Origin: Microbacterium gorillae
GTDB lineage: Bacteria; Actinomycetota; Actinomycetes; Actinomycetales; Microbacteriaceae
Direction: 5' to 3'
DNA length: 64,000 nt
Assembly (NCBI RefSeq): GCF_000826185.2
Contig: NZ_LN648875.1
Span: forward strand, 1,050,356-1,114,355
Shown: positions 59,022 to 64,000 of the stretch, in pieces
Numbering within the stretch: the stretch's first letter is position 1
How the letters are laid out: each line of letters opens with the position of its first letter
Position numbers and translations under genes: made by a program
The notes under the pieces: generated by a model
Seen by the model: only the letters and a program-made list of their open reading frames with translations
The model's database searches: none
Told to the model about the DNA's origin: nothing

Positions 59022-60608
59022 GTGTTCGAGAGCCCCTTTGCCGATGTCGAGATTCCCGACGTCAGCCTGTACGACTACCTCTTCTCCGACCTCAACGACG
59101 AGGACGCACAGCGCATCGCGTTCATCGATCCCGCCTCCGGTGCCGAGACGACCTATGCGGCCCTGTCCGCCCAGATTCTGGCGTTCGCCGGCGCACTCGC
59201 CGCCCGGGGCGTCACGACGGACACCGTGGTCGGCCTGCTCAGCCCGAACGTGCCCGCCTTCGCCACCGTCTTCCACGGCGCGCTGCGCGCCGGCGCGACG
59301 GTGACGACGATCAACGCGCTCTACACGGCCGATGAGATCGCCAAGCAGCTCGCTGACGCGCACGCCGAGTGGCTGATCACCGTGTCCGCGCTGCTGCCGC
59401 AGGCGCAGGCGGCCGCGGAGAAGCAGGGCATCCCCGCCGACCACCTGATCGTCCTGGACGGCGCGGACGGGCACCCGAACCTGCGGGAGCTGCTGACCGA
59501 AGGCTCTCCCGCCCCCGACGTGTCCTTCGATCCGACGACGCACCTCGCGGTGCTGCCCTATTCGTCCGGCACGACGGGCCTGCCGAAGGGCGTGATGCTC
59601 ACGCACCGCAACCTCGTCGCGAACGTGGCGCAGGCGCGAGACCTGAACGACCTGAACGCCGATGACCGGGTCCTCGCGGTCCTGCCGTTCTTCCACATCT
59701 ACGGCATGACCGTGCTGCTGAACCTCGCACTGCAGCGTCGCGCGAGTCTGGTTCCGATGGCGCGGTTCGACCTCGTCCAGTTCCTGGAGAACATCCAGAA
59801 CTACGGCTGCACCTACGTCTTCATCGCCCCGCCGATCGCCGTGGCCCTGGCCAAGCACCCGATCGTGGACCAGTACGACATCTCCAGCGTCCGCACGGTG
59901 TTCTCCGGCGCCGCGCCCCTGGACGGCGACACCGCGCGGCTGGCCGGCACCCGGATCCGTGCGTCCGTCCGGCAGGGCTACGGCATGAGCGAGATGAGCC
60001 CGGTGTCGCACATGATCCCCTCCTCGGACGAAGTCACCCCGGTGTCCTCGATCGGCATGATGATGCCGAACATGACCGCGAAGCTCATCGACCTGGACAC
60101 CGGCGCGGAGATCACCGAGTTCGGCGACGACGGATACACCGCACCGGGCGAGCTGTGGCTGCGCGGCCCGAACGTGATGTCCGGCTACCTCGGCCGGCCG
60201 GACGCGACCGCCGAGGCGCTGGATGAGGACGGCTACCTCCACACCGGCGACGTCGCGACCGCTCATCGCGACGGCTACTTCACGATCGTCGATCGCGCAA
60301 AGGAGCTGATCAAGTACAAGGGGTACCAGATCGCTCCCGCGGAGCTGGAGGCCCTGCTGCTGCAGCACCCGAAGGTGATGGATGCGGCCGTGATCGGCGT
60401 GCTGGACGAGGGTGGCGAGGAGATCCCGAAGGCGTTCATCGTCGCCGCCCCGGACTCGGGTCTGGAGGCCGAAGAGGTGCAGTCCTTCGTCGCCGAACGC
60501 GTCGCGCCGTACAAGAAGATCCGCCGCGTGGCATTCATCGACGCGGTGCCGAAGTCCTCCGCCGGCAAGATCCTGCGCAAGGACCTCCGCGCCCTCGACG
60601 ACGCCTGA
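59022..60608 (+). CDS. AMP-binding acyl-CoA ligase, 4-coumarate-CoA ligase-like
   Basis: 528 residues. A3 loop LPYSSGTTGLPKGVMLTHRNL (~176-196), A5 RQGYGMSEMSPVSHM, A7 YLHTGDVATAHRDGYFTIVDRAKELIKYKGYQIAPAELEALL (~405-446), A10 Lys in PKSSAGKILRKDLR. It adenylates a carboxylic acid and makes its CoA ester; size and A-motifs fit the 4CL/aryl or fatty acid branch. GTG 59022 has GGAG upstream. Neighbouring flavin reductase is on the same strand, 39 nt away. Confidence 0.88.
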   Translation: MFESPFADVEIPDVSLYDYLFSDLNDEDAQRIAFIDPASGAETTYAALSAQILAFAGALAARGVTTDTVVGLLSPNVPAFATVFHGALRAGATVTTINALYTADEIAKQLADAHAEWLITVSALLPQAQAAAEKQGIPADHLIVLDGADGHPNLRELLTEGSPAPDVSFDPTTHLAVLPYSSGTTGLPKGVMLTHRNLVANVAQARDLNDLNADDRVLAVLPFFHIYGMTVLLNLALQRRASLVPMARFDLVQFLENIQNYGCTYVFIAPPIAVALAKHPIVDQYDISSVRTVFSGAAPLDGDTARLAGTRIRASVRQGYGMSEMSPVSHMIPSSDEVTPVSSIGMMMPNMTAKLIDLDTGAEITEFGDDGYTAPGELWLRGPNVMSGYLGRPDATAEALDEDGYLHTGDVATAHRDGYFTIVDRAKELIKYKGYQIAPAELEALLLQHPKVMDAAVIGVLDEGGEEIPKAFIVAAPDSGLEAEEVQSFVAERVAPYKKIRRVAFIDAVPKSSAGKILRKDLRALDDA

Positions 60609-60647
60609 TCGGGCCGGGCGCCTCTCGGACGGGGATACGGTCGAAGG

Positions 60648-61232
60648 ATGGCACCCGATTTCCCCGAACAGCTGCACCCCGACGCCCCCCACGAAGATCC
60701 CGCCGTCACGGCCGAGCTCTTCAAGGCCGCCTTCCGCGGTCACCCGGGTGGCGTGGCTGTCATCACCGCGGACGCGGGCGACGGACCGGTCGCGCTGACC
60801 GCGACCTCCGTCGCGTCCGTGAACGCCGATCCGCCGTTGCTGATGTTCTCCGTCACCACGATGTCCTCCGCGACGAAGGTGATCGTCCAGGCCGACACCG
60901 TGGTCGTCCACCTGCTCGACGTCCTCGACCTCGACCTGGCGCAGACTGGGGCGACCAAGGGAATCGACCGGTTCGCCGACACCTCGGCGTGGACGCGCCT
61001 TTCCACCGGCGAGACCGTGTTCCACAACGTGCGCGCTTGGTTGCGGTGCAGCATCATCGACACCATCGACGCGGACGGTTCCACCGTCATCGCCGCACGC
61101 GTGCTGCAGGCCGGCATGAACCGCGATGTGACCGCCGGTGACACCACGGAGGCGCTCGCGTACGTGAACCGACGCTGGCACCGCCTCGGTCCCGCCTCCG
61201 AGATCGACGCCCCCACCACGCGCCCGTCCTGA
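60648..61232 (+). CDS. Flavin reductase family protein
   Basis: 194 residues. FKAAFRGHPGGVAVITADAGDGPVALTATSVASVNADPPLLMFSV (~23-67) is the FMN-binding flavin-reductase (HpaC/NTAB) pattern, with SSATKVIVQADTVVVHLL. It supplies reduced flavin to two-component monooxygenases or stands alone. It may form an operon with the acyl-CoA ligase. A long hairpin follows its stop. Confidence 0.87.
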   Translation: MAPDFPEQLHPDAPHEDPAVTAELFKAAFRGHPGGVAVITADAGDGPVALTATSVASVNADPPLLMFSVTTMSSATKVIVQADTVVVHLLDVLDLDLAQTGATKGIDRFADTSAWTRLSTGETVFHNVRAWLRCSIIDTIDADGSTVIAARVLQAGMNRDVTAGDTTEALAYVNRRWHRLGPASEIDAPTTRPS

Positions 61233-61234
61233 CC

Positions 61235-61301
61235 CGAGACACCCAGGCACGTCCGAGAAACCCCGCACTGCGCGAGGTCTCGGACACGCTTGGGTGTTTC
61301 G
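61235..61301. repeat. Long hairpin, first copy, before the TSUP permease gene
   Basis: 67 nt, an imperfect palindrome starting CGAGACACCCAGGCACGTCC and ending TTGGGTGTTTCG. Its left ~37 nt are identical to the copy at 62137-62203 except for one base, while the right arm has several changes. It begins 2 nt after the flavin-reductase stop and could act as a terminator. Confidence 0.75.
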
Positions 61302-61323
61302 CGGGCGAGAGTAGGCTCGATGG

Positions 61324-62133
61324 GTGCTGGGTGCGGAGGAGCTGACGACGGGTCTGCTCATCCTCATCCTCGCCGCGGCGTTCCTCGCCGGCTGGGTGGA
61401 CGCCGTCGTCGGCGGCGGCGGGCTGCTGCAGCTCCCGGCCCTGATGCTCATCCCGGGACTCGCGCCCGCCCAGATCCTCGCGACCAACAAGCTCGCGTCG
61501 ATCTTCGGCACGACCACCAGCAGCATCACGTACTTCCGCCGGGCCCGGCCGGACCTGCGCACGGCGCTGCCGATGGCGTTCGTGGCGCTGTGCGGCTCAT
61601 TCGGCGGGGCGTTCGTCGCGACGATCCTGCCCGCGTCCGCGTTCAAGCCGATCGTGATCGTGGCCCTCGTCGTGGTCGCGGTGCTCACTGCGGCGCGGCC
61701 GAAGATGGGCCGCGAAGCGGCGCTGCGATTCACCGGCAAGCGCCACCTGGGTCTGGCGATGGTGGTGGGGCTGGTCATCGGCTTCTACGACGGGATGATC
61801 GGGCCCGGCACCGGCACATTCCTCGTCATCGCTCTGGTCGGACTCGTCGGCTACGACTTCCTGCAGGCCTCCGCGAAGGCGAAGATCGTGAATTGGGCGA
61901 CGAACTTCGGCGCCCTGCTGCTGTTCATCCCGCACGGCGCCGTGATCTGGCCGCTCGGCCTGGTCCTCGGTGTCGCCAACGTCGCCGGGTCCTACCTCGG
62001 CTCCCGGATGGCGATCGCCCGGGGCACGGGCTTCATCCGCGCCGCGTTCCTGGTGATCGTGGCCGCGCTGATCGTGAAGCTCGGCGTGGACGTCTGGAAC
62101 GAGAACCTGGCCCCCCTGTTCGCCGCCACCTGA
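61324..62133 (+). CDS. TSUP family (TauE/SafE) permease
   Basis: 269 residues, about eight helices in two repeats. AFLAGWVDAVVGGGGLLQLPALM (~19-41) and VIGFYDGMIGPGTGTFLVIALV (~155-176) are the twin family signatures. It moves sulfite, sulfoacetate or related organic anions. GTG 61324, six bases after TAGG. It is flanked on both sides by copies of the same long hairpin. Confidence 0.88.
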   Translation: MLGAEELTTGLLILILAAAFLAGWVDAVVGGGGLLQLPALMLIPGLAPAQILATNKLASIFGTTTSSITYFRRARPDLRTALPMAFVALCGSFGGAFVATILPASAFKPIVIVALVVVAVLTAARPKMGREAALRFTGKRHLGLAMVVGLVIGFYDGMIGPGTGTFLVIALVGLVGYDFLQASAKAKIVNWATNFGALLLFIPHGAVIWPLGLVLGVANVAGSYLGSRMAIARGTGFIRAAFLVIVAALIVKLGVDVWNENLAPLFAAT

Positions 62134-62136
62134 TCC

Positions 62137-62203
62137 CGAGACACCCAGGCACGTCCGAGAAACCCCGCATTGCGCGGTGTTTCGGACGTGCCTGGGTGTC
62201 TCG
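62137..62203. repeat. Long hairpin, second copy, after the TSUP permease gene
   Basis: 67 nt. A 22-bp perfect outer stem (CGAGACACCCAGGCACGTCC... with ...GGACGTGCCTGGGTGTCTCG), then a partly paired inner part. It starts 3 nt after the TSUP stop. Same orientation as the copy at 61235-61301, and better paired. Confidence 0.8.
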
Positions 62204-62213
62204 CGGGAGGGGA

Positions 62214-62390
62214 TTACTTCTGCAGGGAGAAGCCGCCGGTCCAGCCGATCTTCTCGGACGCGGCCAGGGTCAGCTGCAGGAAGCCGATCGCCTCGAGCTC
62301 GTGGGCACGGGTGAGCGCGCCGGCGTCCATCGCCGCCAGGCCACCGGCCTGAACCGCGCACAGCAGCGTCTGCTTTGCACCTGCAACCAA
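62214..62390 (-). CDS. Small unrecognised ORF or remnant
   Basis: 58 codons from a TTG at 62390, or 38 from ATG 62330. The sequence reads KQTLLCAVQAGGLAAMDAGALTRAHELEAIGFLQLTLAASEKIGWTGGFSLQK at its end, helical and protein-like in codon use. It follows the stop of the next gene upstream in the same frame, so it could be a read-through tail, a C-terminal remnant or a small gene. No ribosome site or family recognised. Confidence 0.3.
   Translation of the reverse strand: MVAGAKQTLLCAVQAGGLAAMDAGALTRAHELEAIGFLQLTLAASEKIGWTGGFSLQK
62375..62386. promoter_or_regulatory. Copy of the marR-upstream palindrome
   Basis: TTGCACCTGCAA, the reverse complement of the site at 62869-62880. It lies at the 5' end of the small leftward ORF. 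A possible second binding site for the MarR protein. Confidence 0.4.
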
Positions 62391-62399
62391 AGCGCCGGG

Positions 62400-62816
62400 T
62401 CAGGACGGACGCGGCGGGAACGGCCACTCGTCCTGCGTGTACGGTGCCGCAATGACCTGCACGTCGTCCTCGTACACGATGCGCCCCGGCGAGGTCGTGC
62501 GCAGCTGCACCCAGGCGACGTCGTGGCGGTCCAGCAGGTCGAGGTAGCCGCGCGTGAACGTGAGCAGCTCGCTCGCCGAGGCGCGGAACCACGCCCGAGC
62601 GCCGGGATTGCGCGTTGCGTCGTAACACCCGGGCTGGACGACCTCCGGGTCCGGATAGGCCGCATCCGCCCAGTCATTGGACGAGCGCCACCAGGCATGA
62701 TCGGCGCCGTCCAGTCGACCGCTCCGCGCCAGTGCGTTCGCCAGGCCGAACACCCCGGGGAATCCGCCACGCCGGTTCGGCACGGCGGACTGGAATCGCA
62801 CGAACTCCGGACGCAT
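62400..62816 (-). CDS. Conserved hypothetical protein
   Basis: 138 residues from ATG 62816. The N-terminus MRPEFVRFQSAVPNRRGGFPGVFGLANALARSGRLDGADHAWWRSSNDWADAAYPDP, rich in Trp and Arg, is of a type I remember from other Microbacteriaceae, always unnamed. No transmembrane or catalytic motif. Divergent from the marR gene; the palindrome at 62869 lies between them. Confidence 0.6.
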   Translation of the reverse strand: MRPEFVRFQSAVPNRRGGFPGVFGLANALARSGRLDGADHAWWRSSNDWADAAYPDPEVVQPGCYDATRNPGARAWFRASASELLTFTRGYLDLLDRHDVAWVQLRTTSPGRIVYEDDVQVIAAPYTQDEWPFPPRPS

Positions 62817-62868
62817 GTCATTCACCTGCACCCCGCGAGTCTGGCACGGAGCACCGACGCCCCAATGC

Positions 62869-62880
62869 TTGCAGGTGCAA
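62869..62880. promoter_or_regulatory. Operator candidate upstream of marR
   Basis: TTGCAGGTGCAA: 5-bp inverted arms around GG, 19 nt before the MarR start and close to a possible -10 (GATAGACT, 62885-62892). The same 12-mer recurs in inverse orientation at 62375. Probably autoregulatory. Confidence 0.55.
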
Positions 62881-62899
62881 CGAACGATAGACTGGGGAC

Positions 62900-63403
62900 A
62901 TGAGCGCCGATCTGACCCAGCCCGAGCGGGTGGCGATCGCGCGCCTGCAGGCGCTGCTGGAACTGCTGCCGGCGGCGCTGGACAAGGAACTGTCGCCCGC
63001 CGGCGTCACCGCCTTCGAGTTCAGCCTGCTGGACGCTCTCGCCGAGGCCCCGGACCAGCGTCTGCGCCTCAGCGCGCTGGCGGCGAAGACGAACGCGACA
63101 CTCCCACGCCTGTCCCGCGTGATGAACTCCCTGGAACGGAAGGGGTTCGCCACCCGGATGCCGTGCGAGGCGGACGGACGCGCCACCAACGCCGTCCTCA
63201 CGGCCGCCGGCGCCACCCTGCTCCAGCGCGCCCGGCCGTTGCACACGGCCGCGGTCCGCAACCTGGTGCTGGGACGCCTGGACGCCGACGGCGTGCAGGA
63301 CCTGGCCGACCTCTCGCTGCGCATCCTCGCCGCCCTCGACCCGGACGCGCGCCTTGAAGTGACCTCCGACGGAATCGTCTGCGCGGCCGACCCGACCGAC
63401 TGA
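62900..63403 (+). CDS. MarR family transcriptional regulator
   Basis: 167 residues. Winged helix: FEFSLLDALAEAPDQRLRLSALAAKTNATLPRLSRVMNSLERKGFATRMPCEADGRATNAVLTAAGATLL (~36-105), with the wing DGRATN in place. Likely binds a phenolic or other small ligand and represses neighbours. ATG 62900. Confidence 0.9.
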   Translation: MSADLTQPERVAIARLQALLELLPAALDKELSPAGVTAFEFSLLDALAEAPDQRLRLSALAAKTNATLPRLSRVMNSLERKGFATRMPCEADGRATNAVLTAAGATLLQRARPLHTAAVRNLVLGRLDADGVQDLADLSLRILAALDPDARLEVTSDGIVCAADPTD

Positions 63404-63446
63404 CCCGACGGCACGCGCACCGCGCGCGAAGTGCGATCATGGACGG

Positions 63447-64000
63447 ATGAAGATCCTCTCGATCCAGTCCGCGGTCGCCTACGGTCATGTCGGGAACTCC
63501 GCCGCCGTCTTCCCGCTGCAGCGGATCGGCGTGGAGGTCCTCCCCGTCCCGACGGTGAACTTCTCCAACCACACCGGCTACGGCGCCTGGCGCGGACCGC
63601 TGCTGGACCCGGAGGACGTGCGCGCGATCATCACCGGCATCGAGGAGCGCGGGGTGCTCGGCGAGATCGACGCCGTGCTGAGCGGGTACCAGGGTGGCGA
63701 GGGCATCGGCGAGGTCATCCTCGACGCCGTCGCCCGCGTGAAGGCCGCGAACCCGAACGCCGTGTACGCCTGTGACCCGGTGATGGGCAACGCGAAATCC
63801 GGCTGCTTCGTGGCCCCGGCCATCCCGGTGCTGCTGCGCGAGAAGGTGGTGCCGCAGGCGGACATCATCACCCCGAACCAGTTCGAGCTCGGCTTCCTGA
63901 CGGACACCGAACCCGACACCCTGGAATCCACCCTGGCGTCCGTGGACAAGGCCCGCGCGCTCGGTCCGCGCACGGTGCTGGTCACCAGCGTCGAGCGTCC
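63447..64000 (+). CDS. pdxY: Pyridoxal kinase, 3' end outside the window
   Basis: 184 full codons are visible. MKILSIQSAVAYGHVGNSAAVFPLQRIGVEVLPVPTVNFSNHTGYGAWRG is the PdxY/PdxK start, with LSGYQGGEGIGEVILDAV, YACDPVMGN (Mg/ATP) and ADIITPNQFELGFLT. It phosphorylates pyridoxal in vitamin B6 salvage. The C-terminal GTGDxF motif lies beyond the window end. Confidence 0.93.
   Translation, partial: MKILSIQSAVAYGHVGNSAAVFPLQRIGVEVLPVPTVNFSNHTGYGAWRGPLLDPEDVRAIITGIEERGVLGEIDAVLSGYQGGEGIGEVILDAVARVKAANPNAVYACDPVMGNAKSGCFVAPAIPVLLREKVVPQADIITPNQFELGFLTDTEPDTLESTLASVDKARALGPRTVLVTSVER

Overview
The window is dense, high-GC DNA with frequent GTG starts, 1-4 nt stop/start overlaps between genes, a DUF222/HNH gene, a HelR-type RNA polymerase ATPase and a phenylacetate (paa) cluster. 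It reads as chromosomal DNA of an actinobacterium, most likely Microbacteriaceae (Microbacterium-like). That assignment is inferred from gene content. No rRNA, tRNA, CRISPR array, prophage or recognisable insertion sequence was seen.

Layout. 1-9.8 kb: housekeeping and accessory genes. They include a glycosyltransferase, a formylglycine-generating enzyme (FGE) in an overlapping operon with two DUF202 membrane proteins, a sugar oxidoreductase/isomerase pair facing a TetR gene across a clear palindrome, a flavoprotein, an SDR, a phosphoribosyltransferase and a flavin monooxygenase. 9.8-13.2 kb: an IclR regulator with pcaF-pcaJ-pcaI, the last steps of the beta-ketoadipate pathway. 13.3-16.4 kb: an alpha/beta hydrolase, a DUF222-HNH protein and a lipoprotein. 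16.5-33 kb: an apparently uncharacterised catabolic regulon. A six-gene leftward operon (two phosphotriesterase-like lactonases, a flavin monooxygenase, an HSL-type esterase, an MBL hydrolase and a CocE-type hydrolase) diverges from a cytochrome P450, ferredoxin and ferredoxin reductase. The intergenic region carries TTTAC-N5-GTAAA palindromes, and a near-copy of one lies between a distant MFS exporter and its TetR gene. A DUF6493-like/SWIM pair lies between the two halves.

33.4-47.3 kb: one continuous leftward train, E1alpha-E1beta-E2 (branched-chain type 2-oxoacid dehydrogenase), then paaF-H-Z-I-K-A-B-C-D-E-G, divergent from an Lrp/AsnC gene. The dehydrogenase could supply phenylacetyl-CoA from phenylpyruvate to the epoxidase PaaABCDE. 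The train has no paaJ thiolase, and pcaF at 10.6 kb could fill that step. 47.9-53.8 kb: a 58-bp tandem repeat, an ammonium transporter, a glutamine amidotransferase and a glycine-betaine type ABC operon (proVWX). 53.9-64 kb: a universal stress protein with an MBL-like partner, HelR with a rifamycin-associated-element-like palindrome, an aminoglycoside-phosphotransferase-fold kinase, an acyl-CoA ligase, a flavin reductase, a TSUP permease between two long hairpins, a MarR gene and the start of pdxY.

Two observations stand out. (1) Many gene junctions are duplicated. Short ORFs of 13-22 codons sit between consecutive genes and overlap or abut both the upstream stop and the downstream start. Several repeat the C-terminus of the upstream gene and resemble the N-terminus of the downstream gene (20.0, 34.2, 35.5, 36.8, 37.2, 42.1 and 45.1 kb, with a related tail copy at 57.9 kb). 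(2) Two places carry sequence nearly identical to the synthetic Tn5/Nextera mosaic end. One lies in a 100-nt chimeric duplication that frameshifts a lactonase gene, and removing exactly 100 nt restores the frame, so this is probably an assembly artefact.
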